This document shows, one piece after another, positions 10,540 through 21,216 of a stretch of 64,000 nt of DNA. The notes beneath the pieces were generated by a model. The model saw nothing but the letters and a program-made list of their open reading frames with translations, had not been told where the DNA came from and did not search any database. The stretch is from Aegilops tauschii subsp. strangulata. Lineage: Eukaryota; Streptophyta; Magnoliopsida; Poales; Poaceae. Position 1 is the first letter of the stretch. Each line of letters starts with the position of its first letter. The stretch spans positions 646,124,736 through 646,188,735 of the forward strand of contig NC_053036.3 of NCBI RefSeq assembly GCF_002575655.3. Direction: 5' to 3'. The position numbers and the translations under genes were made by a program.

Positions 10540-12249
10540 TGTTGGAAATTTGCCCTAGAGGCAATAATAAATGGTATTATTATATTTCTTTGTTCATGGT
10601 AATTTTCTATTGTTCGTGCTATAATTGTATTGTCCAGAAATCGTAATACATGTGCGAATACATAGACCACAACGTGTCCCTAGTAAGCCTCTAGTTGACT
10701 AGCTCGTTGATCAACAGATAGTCAAGGTTTCCTGACTATGGACATTGGATGTCATTGATAACGGGATCACATCATTAGGAGAATGATGTGATGGACAGGA
10801 CCCAATCCTAAGCATAGCATAAAAGATCTTGTAGTTTCGTTTGCTAGAGCTTTTCCAATGTCAAGTATCTTTTCCTTAGACCATGAGATCGTGCAACTCC
10901 CGGATACCGTAGGAGTGCTTTGGGTGTGCCAAACGTCACAACGTAACTGGGTGACTATAAAGGTGCACTACGGGTATCTCCGAAAGTGTCTGTTGGGTTG
11001 GCACGGATCGAGACTGGGATTTGTCACTCCGTGTGACGGAGAGGTATCTCTGGGCCCACTCGGTAATGCATCATCATAATGAGCTCAATGTGACTAAGGA
11101 GTTAGTCACGGGATCATGCATTGCGGTATGAGTAAAGAGACTTGCCGGTAACGAGATTGAACAAGGTATTGGGATACCGACGATCGAATCTCGGGCAAGT
11201 AACATACCAATTGACAAAGGGAACTGTATACGGGATTGATTGAATCCTCGACATCGTGGTTCATCCGATGAGATCATCGTGGAACATGTGGGAACCAACA
11301 TGGGTATCCAGATCCCGCTGTTGGTTATTGACTGGAGAGGCGTCTCGGTCATGTCTGCATGTCTCCCGAACCCGTAGGGTCTACACACTTAAGGTTCGGT
11401 GACGCTAGGGTTGTAGAGATATGTGTATGCGGAAACCCGAAAGTTGTTCGGAGTCCCGGATGAGATCCCGGACGTCACGAGGAGTTCCGGAATGGTCTGG
11501 AGGTGAAGAATTATATATAGGAAGTCAAGTTTCGGCCACCGGGAAAGTTTCGGGGGTTACCGGTATTGTACCGGGACCACCGGAAGGGTCCCGGGGGTCC
11601 ACCGGGTGGGGCCACCTATCCCGGAGGGCCCCGTGGGCTGAAGTGGGAAGGGAACCAGCCCCTAGTGGGCTGGGCGCCCCCCATGGGCCTCCCCCCTTGC
11701 GCCTAGGGTTGGGAACCCTAGGGTGGGGGGCTTCCCACTTGCCTTGGGGGGCAAGCCACCCCCTTGGCCGCCGCCCCCCACCCTAGATGGGGTTTGGCCG
11801 GCGCCCCCCCCCCTTCGAGGGGGCCTATATAAAGGGGGGGAGGGAGGGCAGCAACATCACAGCCTTGGGCGCCTCCCTCCTCCCCTGCTACACCCCTCTC
11901 TCTCGTAGAAGCTCGGCGAAGCCCTGCCGGCATCCCGCTACATCCACCACCACGCCGTCGTGCTGCTGGATCTCCATCGACCTCTCCTTTCCCCTTGCTG
12001 GATCAAGAAGGAGGAGACATCGCTGCACCGTACGTGTGTTGAACGCGGAGGTGCCGTCCGTTCGGCACTCGGTCATCGGTGATTTGGATCACGACGAGTA
12101 CGACTCCGTCATCCACGTTCATTGGAACGCTTCCGCTCGCGATCTACAAGGGTATGTAGATGCACTCCTTTCCCCTCGTTGCTAGTATACTCCATAGATG
12201 CATCTTGGTGAGCGTAGGAAAATTTAAAATTATGCTACGATTCCCAACA
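10540..12249 (+). repeat. Copia 5-prime LTR
   Basis: 1710 bp. It carries the lineage-typical blocks CCCTAGAGGCAATAATAAA near the start and GATTTGTCACTCCGTGTGAC at about 11019. A TATATAAA box at 11826-11833 is the likely promoter. Open frames in the 3-prime GC-rich part are not genes. Confidence 0.93.
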
Positions 12250-12250
12250 G

Positions 12251-12262
12251 TGGCATCATGAG
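12251..12262 (+). other. Copia primer-binding site
   Basis: TGGCATCATGAG immediately follows the 5-prime LTR, close to the TGGTATCAGAGC site complementary to initiator Met-tRNA used by plant copia elements, with changes at a few positions. Confidence 0.75.
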
Positions 12263-13561
12263 CCAGGCCTATGCGTAGTTACTATGCACGAGTAGAACAC
12301 AAAGAAGTTGTGGGCGTTGAGTTTGCCAATTCTTCTTGCCGCTACTAGTCGTATCTTGTTTCGGCGGTATTGTAGGATGAAGCGGCCTGGACCGACCTTA
12401 CACGTACGCTTACGTGAGACAGGTTCCACCGACTGACATGCACTAGATGCATAAGGTGGCTAGCGGGTGTCTGTCTCTCCTACTTTAGTCGGAACGGATT
12501 CGATGAAAAGGGTCCTTATGAAGGGTAAATAGAAATTGGCAAATCACGTTGTGGTCATACATAGGTAAGAAACGTTCTTGCTAGAAACCTACAAACCACG
12601 TAAAAACTTGCAACAACAATTAGAGGACGTCTAACTTGTTTTTTGCAGCATGTGCTATGTGATGTGATATGGCCAGAAGATGTGATGAATGATATATGTG
12701 ATGTATGAGATTGATCATATTCTTGTAATAGGAATCACGACTTGCATGTCGATGAGTATGACAACCGGCAGGAGCCATAGGAGTTGTCTTTATTATTTTG
12801 CATGACCTGCGTGTCATTGAATAACGCCATGTAAATTACTTTACTTTGTTGCTAAACGCGTTAGCCATAGAAGTAGAAGTAATCGTTGGCGTGACGACTT
12901 CATGAAGACACAATGATGGAGATCATGATGATGGAGATCATGGTGTCATGCCGGTGACGAAGATGATCATGGTGCCCCGAAGATGGAGATCAAAGGAGCA
13001 TAATGATATTGGCCATATCATGTCACTATTTGATTGCATGTGATGTTTATCATGTTTTTGCATCTTATTTGCTTAGAACGACGGTAATAAGTAAGATGAT
13101 CCCTTATAATAATTTCAAGAAAGTGTTCACCCTAACTGTGCACCGTTGCGAAGGTTCGTTGTTTCGAAGCACCACGTGATGATCGGGTGTGATAGATTCT
13201 AACGTTCGAATACAACGGGTGTTGACGAGCCTAGCATGTACAGACATGGCCTCGGAACACATGCAATACACTTAGGTTGACTTGACGAGCCTAGCATGTA
13301 CAGACATGGCCTCGGAACACGGAGGACCGAAAGGTCGAGCATGAGTCATATAGAAGATACGATCAACATGGAGATGTTCACCGATCTTGACTAGTCCGTC
13401 TCACGTGATGATCGGACACGGCCTAGTTAACTCGGATCATGTTTCACTTAGATGACTAGAGGGATGTCTATCTGAGTGGGAGTTCATTAAATAATTTGAT
13501 TAGATGAACTTAATTATCATGAACTTAGTCTAAAATCTTTACACTATGTCTTGTAGATCAA
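12263..13561 (+). other. Copia untranslated leader
   Basis: No gene. It contains an exact 39-bp direct repeat (13222-13260 and 13282-13320, period 60) beginning TTGACGAGCCTAGCATGTAC, and GATGGAGATCATGATG-like short repeats at 12905-12960. This region would hold the packaging and leader functions of the element RNA. Confidence 0.6.
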
Positions 13562-16500
13562 ATGGCCAACGTTGTCCTCAATTTCAATGCATTCCTAGAG
13601 AAAACCAAGCTGAAAGATGATGGCAGCAACTATACGGACTGGGTCCGGAACCTGAGGATCATCCTCATAGTAGCCAAGAAAGATTATGTCTTAGAAGCAC
13701 CGCTAGGTGAAGCACCAGTCCCAGAGAACCAAGACGTTATGAAGGCTTGGCAATCACGTGCTGATGATTACTCCCTCGTTCAGTGCGGCATGCTTTACAG
13801 CTTAGAACCGGGTCTCCAAAAGCGTTTTGAGAACATGGAGCATATGAGATGTTCGAGGAGCTGAAAATGGTTTTCCAAGCTCATGCCCGGGTCGAGAGAT
13901 ATGATGTCTCCGACAAGTTCTTCAGCTGTAAAATGGAGGAGAATAGTTCTGTTAGTGAGCACATACTCAGAATGTCTGGGTTGCACAACCGCTTGACTCA
14001 GCTGGGAGTTAATCTCCCGGATGACGCGGTCATTGACAGAATCCTCCAGTCGCTTCCACCAAGCTACAAGAGCTTTGTGATGAACTTCAATATGCAGGGG
14101 ATGGAAAAGACCATTCCTGAGGTATATTCAATGCTGAAATCAGCGGAGGTGGAGATCAGAAAAGAACATCAAGTGTTGATGGTGAATAAAACAACTAAGT
14201 TCAAGAAGGGCAAGGGTAAGAAGAACTTCAAGAAGGACGGCAAGGGAGTTGCCGCACCCGGTAAGCCAGTTACTGGGAAGAAGTCGAAGAATGGACCCAA
14301 GCCTGAGATAGAGTGCTTTTATTGCAAGGGAAGTGGTCACTGGGAGCGGAACTGCCCCAAATACTTAGCGGACAAGAAGGCCGGCAACACCAAAGGTATA
14401 TGTGATATACATGTTATTGATGTGTACCTTACCAGTACTCGTAGTAGCTCCTGGGTATTTGATACCGGTGCGGTTGCTCATATTTGTAATTCAAAACAGG
14501 AACTACGGAATAAACGGAGACTGGTGAAGGACGAGGTGACGATGCGCGTCGGGAATGGTTCCAAGGTCGATGTGATCGCCGTCGGCACGCTACCTCTGCA
14601 TCTCCCTACGGGATTAGTTTTAAAACTCAATAATTGTTATTTAGTGCCAGCTTTGAGCATGAACATTGTATCTGGATCTCGTTTAATTCGAGATGGCTAC
14701 TCATTTAAATCCGAGAATAATGGTTGTTCTATTTATTTGAGAGATATGTTTTATGGTCATGCCCCGCTGGTCAATGGTTTATTCTTGATGAATCTCGAAC
14801 GTGATGTTACACATGTTCATAGTGTGAATACCAAAAGATGTAAAGTTGATAACGATAGTCCCACATACTTGTGGCACTGCCGCCTTGGTCACATTGGTGT
14901 CAAGCGCATGAAGAAGCTCCATGCAGATGGACTTTTGGAGTCTCTTGATTACGAATCATTTGACACGTGTGAACCATGCCTCATGGGTAAAATGACCAAG
15001 ACTCCGTTCTCCGGAACAATGGAGCGAGAAACCAACTTATTGGAAATCATACATACCGATGTGTGCGGTCCAATGAGTGTTGAGGCCCGCGGAGGATATC
15101 GTTATGTTCTTACTCTCACTGATGACTTAAGTAGATATGGGTATGTCTACCTAATGAAACACAAGTCTGAAACCTTTGAAAAGTTGAAGGAATTTCAGAG
15201 TGAGGTCGAGAATCAACGTGACAGGAAAATAAAATTCTTACGATCAGATCGTGGTGGAGAATATTTAAGTCACGAGTTTGGTGCACACTTAAGGAAATGT
15301 GGAATAGTTTCACAACTCACGCCGCCTGGAACACCTCAGAGAAACGGTGTGTCCGAACGTCGTAATCGCACTCTATTGGATATGGTGCGATCTATGATGT
15401 CTCTTACCGATTTACCGCTCTCATTTTGGGGCTATGCTTTAGAGACTGCCGCATTCACTTTAAATAGGGCTCCGTCGAAATCCGTTGAGACGACACCGTA
15501 TGAATTATGGTTTGGGAAGAAACCTAAGCTGTCGTTTCTAAAAGTTTGGGGATGCGATGCTTATGTCAAGAAACTTCAACCTGAAAAGCTCGAACCCAAG
15601 TCGGAAAAATGTGTCTTCATAGGATACCCTAAGGAAACTATTGGGTATACCTTCTACCTCAGATCCGAAGGCAAGATCTTCGTTGCCAAGAACGGGTCCT
15701 TTCTGGAGAAGGAGTTTCTCTCGAAAGAATTGAGTGGGAGGAAAGTGGAACTTGATGAGGTGATAGTCACCCCTTCCGAACCGGAAAGTAGCGCAGCACG
15801 GGAAAATGTTCCTGTGGTGCCTACACCGACTGGGGAGGAAGTTAATGATGATGATCATGAAGCTTCGGATCAAGTTACTACTGAACTTCGTAGGTCCACA
15901 AGGACACGTTCCGCACCAGAGTGGTACGGCAACCCTGTCCTGGAAATCATGTTGTTAGACAACGGTGAACCTTCGAACTATGAAGAAGCGATGGCGGGCC
16001 CGGATTCCGACAAATGGCTAGAAGCCATGAAATCCGAGATAGGATCCATGTATGAAAACGAAGTATGGACTTTGACTGACTTGCCGGATGATCGGCGAGC
16101 CATAGAAAAAAATGGATCTTTAAGAAGAAGACGGACGCGGATGGTAATGTGACCATCTACAAAGCTCGACTTGTCGCTAAGGGTTATCGACAAGTTCAAG
16201 GGGTTGACTACGATGAGACTTTCTCACCCGTAGCGAAGCTGAAGTCCGTCCGAATCATGTTAGCAATTGCCGCATACTATGATTATGAGATATGGCAGAT
16301 GGACGTCAAAACGGCATTCCTTAACGGCTTCCTTAAGGAAGAGTTGTATATGATGCAGCCGGAAGGTTTTGTCGATCCTAAGAATGCTAACAAAGTATGC
16401 AAGCTCCAGCGCTCAATCTATGGGCTGGTGCAAGCATCTCGGAGTTGGAACATTCGCTTTGATGAGATGATCAAAGCGTTTGGGTTTACACAGACTTATG

Positions 16501-17540
16501 GAGAAGCCTGTGTTTACAAGAAAGTGAGTGGGAGCTCTGTAGCATTTCTCTTATTATATGTGGATGACATATTATTGATGGGAAATGATATAGAATTCTT
16601 GAAAAGTATAAAGGACTATTTGAATAAGTGTTTTTCAATGAAGGACCTTGGAGAAGCTGCTTATATATTAGGCATCAAGATCTATAGAGATAGATCAAGA
16701 CGCCTCATTGGTCTTTCACAGAGTACATACCTTGACAAGATATTGAAGAAGTTCAATATGGATCAGTCCAAGAAGGGGTTCTTGCATGTATTGCAAGGTG
16801 TGCAATTGAGCACGGCTCAATGCCCGACCACGACAGAAGATATAGAAAAGATGAGTGTCATCCCCTGTGCCTCGGCCATAGGGTCTATTATGTATGCCAT
16901 GCTGTGTACCAGACCTGATGTAAACCTTGCCGTAAGTTTGGTAGGAAGGTACCAAAGTAATCCCGGCATGGAACACTAGACAGCGGTCAAGAATATCCTG
17001 AAGTACCTGAAGAGGACTAAGGATATGTTTCTCGTTTACGGAGGTGACGAAGAGCTCGTCGTAAAGGGTTACGTCGACGCTAGCTTCGACACAGATCTGG
17101 ATGACTCGAAGTCACAAACCGGATACGTGTATATTTTGAATGGAGGAGCAGTAAGCTGGTGCAGTTGCAAGCAAAGCGTCGTGGCGGGATCTACATGTGA
17201 AGCGGAGTACATGGTAGCCTCGGAGGCAGCACAGGAAGCAGTCTGGATGAAGGAGTTCATTACCGACCTAGGGGTGATTCCCAATGCGTCGGGCCCGATG
17301 ACTCTCTTCTGTGAGAACACTGGAGCTATTGCCCTTGCGAAGGAGCCCAGGTTTCACAGGAAGACCAGGCATATCAAGCGTCGCTTCAACTCCATTCGTG
17401 AAAGTGTTCAAAATGGAGACATAGATATTTGTAAAGTACATACGGACCTGAATGTAGCAGATCCGTTGACTAAACCTCTCCCTAGAGCAAAACATGATCA
17501 ACACCAGGACGCAATGGGTGTTCGATTCATCACAATGTAA
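13562..17540 (+). pseudogene. Copia gag-pol polyprotein with two frameshifts and one nonsense codon
   Basis: Start MANVVLNFNAFLEK at 13562. The frame shifts at about 13850, then runs 13849-16152 through gag, a zinc knuckle (CFYCKGSGHWERNC, near residue 155), protease (FDTGAVAH, Asp about 205), the HHCC domain (WHCRLGHIG) and integrase with the D,D35E residues visible (SDRGGEY about 467, SERRNR about 502). A second shift near 16150 leads into reverse transcriptase (DVKTAFLNG, active site YVDD). TAG at 16977-16979 replaces an expected tryptophan codon. The RNase H part follows (VDASFDTDLDDSKSQTGY, then STCEAEY). All catalytic motifs survive, but no continuous product is possible. Confidence 0.93.
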
Positions 17541-17560
17541 CTAGATTATTGACTCTAGTG

Positions 17561-17572
17561 CAAGTGGGAGAC
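17561..17572 (+). other. Copia polypurine tract
   Basis: GCAAGTGGGAGAC lies immediately before the 3-prime LTR and would prime plus-strand DNA synthesis. It is somewhat mixed in purine content, as is usual in this lineage. Confidence 0.6.
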
Positions 17573-19280
17573 TGTTGGAAATATGCCCTAGAGGCAATAA
17601 TAAATGGTTATTATTATATTTCTTTGTTCATGGTAATTGTCTATTGTTCGTGCTATAATTGTATTGTCCGGAAATCGTAATACATGTGCGAATACATAGA
17701 CCACAACGTGTCCCTAGTAAGCCTCTAGTTGACTAGATCGTTGATCAACAGATAGTCAAGGTTTCCTGACTATGGACATTGGATGTCATTGATAACGGGA
17801 TCACATCATTAGGAGAATGATGTGATGGACAGGACCCAATCCTAAGCATAGCATAAAAGATCGTGTAGTTTCGTTTGCTAGAGCTTTTCCAATGTCAAGT
17901 ATCTTTTCCTTAGACCATGAGATCGTGGAACTCCCGGATACCGTAGGAGTGCTTTGGGTGTGCCAAACGTCACAACGTAACTGGGTGACTATAAAGGTGC
18001 ACTACGGGTATCTCCGAAAGTGTCTGTTGGGTTGGCACGGATCGAGACTGGGATTTGTCACTCCGTGTGACGGAGAGGTATCTCTGGGCCCACTCGGTAA
18101 TGCATCATCATAATGAGCTCAATGTGACTAAGGCGTTAGTCACGGGATCATGCATTGCGGTACGAGTAAAGAGACTTGCCGGTAACGAGATTGAACAAGG
18201 TATTGGGATACCGACGATCGAATCTCGGGCAAGTAACATACCAATTGACAAAGGGAATTGCATACGGGATTGATTGAATCCTCGACATCGTGGTTCATCC
18301 GATGAGATCATCGTGGAACATGTGGGAACCAACATGGGTATCCAGATCCCGCTGTTGGTTATTGACCGGAGAGGCGTCTCGGTCATGTCTGCATGTCTCC
18401 TGAACCCGTAGGGTCTACACACTTAAGGTTCGGTGACGCTAGGGTTGTAGAGATATGTGTATGCGGAAACCCGAAAGTTGTTCGGAGTCCCGGATGAGAT
18501 CCCGGACGTCACGAGGAGTTCCGGAATGGTCCGGAGGTGAAGAATTATATATAGGAAGTCAAGTTTCGGCCACCGGGAAAGTTTCGGGGGTTACCGGTAT
18601 TGTACCGGGACCACCGGAAGGGTCCCGGGGGTCCACCGGGTGGGGCCACCTATCCCGGAGGGCCCCGTGGGCTGAAGTGGGAAGGGAACCAGCCCCTAGT
18701 GGGATGGGAGCCCCCCCATGGGCCTCCCCCCTTGCGCCTAGGGTTGGAACCCTAGGGTGGGGGGGCTTCCCACTTGCCTTGGGGGGCAAGCCACCCCCTT
18801 GGCCGCCGCCCCCCACCCTAGATGGGGTTTGGCCGGCGCCCCCCTCCCAGGGGGCCTATATAAAGGGGGGGAGGGAGGGCAGCAACATCACAGCCTTGGG
18901 CGCCTCCCTCCTCCCCTGCTACACCCCTCTCTCTCGTAGAAGCTCGGCGAAGCCCTGCCGGCATCCCGCTACATCCACCACCACGCCGTCGTGCTGCTGG
19001 ATCTCCATCGACCTCTCCTTTCCCCTTGCTGGATCAAGAAGGAGGAGACGTCGCTGCACCGTACGTGTGTTGAACGCGGAGGTGCCGTCCGTTCGGCACT
19101 CGGTCATCGGTGATTTGGATCACGACGAGTACGACTCCGTCATCCACGTTCATTGGAACGCTTCCGCTCGCGATCTACAAGGGTATGTAGATGCACTCCT
19201 TTCCCCTCGTTGCTAGTATACTCCATAGATGCATCTTGGTGAGTGTAGGAAAATTTAAAATTATGCTACGATTCCCAACA
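17573..19280 (+). repeat. Copia 3-prime LTR
   Basis: 1708 bp, nearly identical to the 5-prime LTR. A length difference in the C-rich run near 18840 and scattered transitions account for most differences. It ends TTCCCAACA followed by the CAATT duplication. Confidence 0.93.
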
Positions 19281-19610
19281 CAATTACCTAGGTCTGGGTG
19301 GCCTGAAAGGACCTATGAGGAGGTACGTAAAGAACTTCTTAGGTTGCATGACAGGTGGAAGAAGGTAGTGGTGCCGAAGAGTGAAACTTTCAGAAGGATT
19401 GCAGCAAATAATCCATGTTTATGGACTGAGGAGAGCGAGGACGAAGATGATATCTTCATGCCGCCGCTTCCGGGTTTTGCATCGTCGAAGGGCAAGAGTT
19501 CTTCATCATCGAAGGGCAAGGTTTCTGCATCGTCGAAGGGCAAGAGTTCTTCATCGTCGAAGGGCAAGAGTTCTGCATCAATCGAGGATGACGATGATGA
19601 CTTCATGTAG
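19281..19610 (+). pseudogene. MULE accessory ORF, 3-prime part
   Basis: The second half of the ORF starting at 10388. From 19284 it reads LPRSGWPERTYEEVRKEL and on to a serine/lysine tail built of repeated SSKGKSS/SASSKGK units (about 19480-19580), ending in an acidic run IEDDDDDFM and TAG at 19610. The basic-then-acidic low-complexity tail suggests a nuclear, nucleic-acid-associated protein, but no family is recognised. A damaged second copy of this 3-prime end lies at 20861-20924. Confidence 0.7.
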
Positions 19611-19908
19611 TTTTTATGCTGTATGTTGTGAGTTCAGTTACGTACCATTTAATTTAGATGTAGTTCTATCTAGTTTTTTGTAATGTCTCGTTGTATGAAT
19701 ATTATGTTCTATCTAAATATGATCTTGTAGTTCCGATAACAGAGTACTAAAATAGAGTAGGCATATGTCTCATACATAAGTACATAGTCATTTGTCTCAT
19801 ACATAGAATAGACATAAGTCTCACACAGAAATAGAAATAGATGGTAATGTCTCTACTGATAGATAGAAGCGTCAGTGACGACGTCTGGCCTGGCGGAGAG
19901 GCGGATCT
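19499..19908 (+). repeat. Direct duplication, copy 1 (3-prime end of accessory ORF plus PMD gene terminus)
   Basis: From TTCTTCATCATCGAAGGGCA to GAGGCGGATCT this block is repeated at 20861-21216, where a few serine/lysine repeat units are missing. The two copies bracket the rearranged segment 19909-20860. Confidence 0.85.
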
Positions 19909-19923
19909 CGAATGACAAATTCA

Positions 19924-20226
19924 TCACATATAACTCGGTTTCCTGTAGCAATGCAACTCAACAACCCTTTTCCATTCCCATTCGCTCAGCATTTCTTGAA
20001 TCTTGCCATCATCAGTTATGTCAATCAATTTTCTTTCCCCAGGGCCATCTGACTGCTTCCTGCTGACGTAGTACACAAAAGCGTCTTCCTTCAACCCTTG
20101 CTTCAACATGAATTTAGTCTTCAACCAATCAAAAGTGAGGTCCACTTCACTAACTTGCACAACACTTGGAGAAAAGCCTTGGACATGAACAATAGGGCTA
20201 AGCACCCACTGAGTACCCTTAGCCAT
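19924..20226 (-). pseudogene. Truncated 5-prime end of a second MULE gene
   Basis: The ORF starts MAKGTQWVLSPIVHVQG and ends after about 100 residues at the junction with the duplicated block. Its promoter and leader resemble those of the transposase gene at 26670, so it is probably the N-terminal domain of a related transposase, before the DNA-binding region. No catalytic motif is present. The predicted fold is unrecognised, and the identification rests on context. Confidence 0.45.
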
Positions 20227-20591
20227 CTGCAACACACAAATCGCATTGAGTACCTAACCTACCCCTTAATATCCCCACTGACACTCCTAAATACCTGACA
20301 TCCACATATAGGACGGATTATTACCGGAGCAACTACACATTTTTACACAACTAATTAGTTGACATCTAAATATATTAACAAATACTACCGGAGCACCTAC
20401 GAAAAATAAAATGTGGGCTGAAATATACCCTTGAAGCATGCGTGCGAACGAAGAACGACGAACGGCGGCCACCAAACTGCCGGTGCTCCGGCTCCAACGA
20501 AGAACGACGAACAACAGCTTCACCTCCACCACACTGCCCCAACTTCACCACCACCACACTGCAATGCTTATCCACCTCCGTCTGAAGGGGG

Positions 20592-20860
20592 TTTTATAGG
20601 TAGAGAGGAGAAAATGGCGGGAAAGAATGATTGCGGTATGGCGGGAAAGGGTTGGCGGGAAATGGGAGGAGGGAAACGGGTGGCGGGAAACGGGTGGCGG
20701 GAAATAGGAGGAGGGAAACGGGTGGCGGGAAACGGGTGGCGGTAAACGGGTGGCGGGAAACGGGTGGCGGGAAACGGGAGGCGGGAAATGGGAGGCGGGA
20801 AATGGGAGGAGGGAAACGGGTGGCGGGAAAAAGTTGGCGCGAACATATGGCGGGAAAGTG
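20592..20860 (-). promoter_or_regulatory. Second cluster of E2F-type sites (twelve) with TATA box
   Basis: Twelve exact GGCGGGAAA words (TTTCCCGCC on the minus strand) between about 20614 and 20858, plus variants GGCGGTAAA and GGCGCGAA. They lie directly upstream, in minus-strand sense, of TATAAAA at 20598-20592. The sequence around the TATA box matches the left-end promoter at 10315-10370 almost base for base. Repeat number differs from the left array, so the array expands and contracts. Confidence 0.7.
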
Positions 20861-21216
20861 TTCTTCATCATCGAAGGGCAAGGTTTCTGCATCGATCGAG
20901 GATGACGATGATGACTTCATGTAGTTTTTATGCTGTATGTTGTGAGTTCAGTTACGTACCATTTAATTTAGATGTAGTTCTATCTAATTGTTTGTAATGT
21001 CTCGTTGTATGAATATTATGTTCTATCTAAATATGATCTTGTAGTTCCGATAACAGAGTACTAAAATAGAGTAGGCATATGTCTCGTACATAAGTACATA
21101 GTCATTTGTCTCATACATAGAATAGACATAAGTCTCACACAGAAATAGATGGTAATGTCTCTACTGATAGATAGAAGCGTCAGTGACGACGTCTGGCCTG
21201 GCGGGGAGGCGGATCT
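20861..21216 (+). repeat. Direct duplication, copy 2
   Basis: Begins TTCTTCATCATCGAAGGGCA, contains the acidic DDDDDFM-stop end of the accessory ORF (stop about 20922-20924), and runs through the shared 3-prime region to GAGGCGGATCT. The end of the PMD gene (stop 21180-21182 on the minus strand) lies inside it. Confidence 0.85.

Larger units (their letters stand above)
10540..19280 (+). mobile_element. Ty1-copia retrotransposon, BARE/Angela/WIS lineage, complete but defective
   Basis: Two LTRs (10540-12249 and 17573-19280) start TGTTGGAAAT and end TTCCCAACA. They flank a primer-binding site, gag-pol and a polypurine tract. The insertion is bounded by CAATT at 10535-10539 and 19281-19285, the 5-bp duplication expected from integrase. 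By hand comparison the LTRs differ at about 17 substitutions plus a few small indels, near 99% identity, so the insertion is recent. gag-pol has two frameshifts and a nonsense codon, so the copy could move only with proteins from elsewhere. The exact family within the lineage is not resolved. Confidence 0.95.
19909..20860 (-). other. Rearranged segment: second E2F-type promoter plus truncated transposase-like 5-prime end
   Basis: On the minus strand this block carries, in order, a TTTCCCGCC array (20860-20610), a TATA box (20598-20592), a leader matching the one upstream of the MULE transposase (blocks at 20400-20560 match 27110-27270), and a short ORF from ATG at about 20226. It is bracketed by direct repeats (19499-19908 and 20861-21216). 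The simplest reading is recombination or template switching between two related MULE copies. It is not a separate complete element: no TIRs were found at its edges. Confidence 0.75.

Noticed and set aside
11421..12185. Open frames in the copia LTRs, including a 253-codon frame at 18455-19216
   Set aside because: They lie wholly in LTR sequence, differ between the two LTRs through indels, and show no domain.
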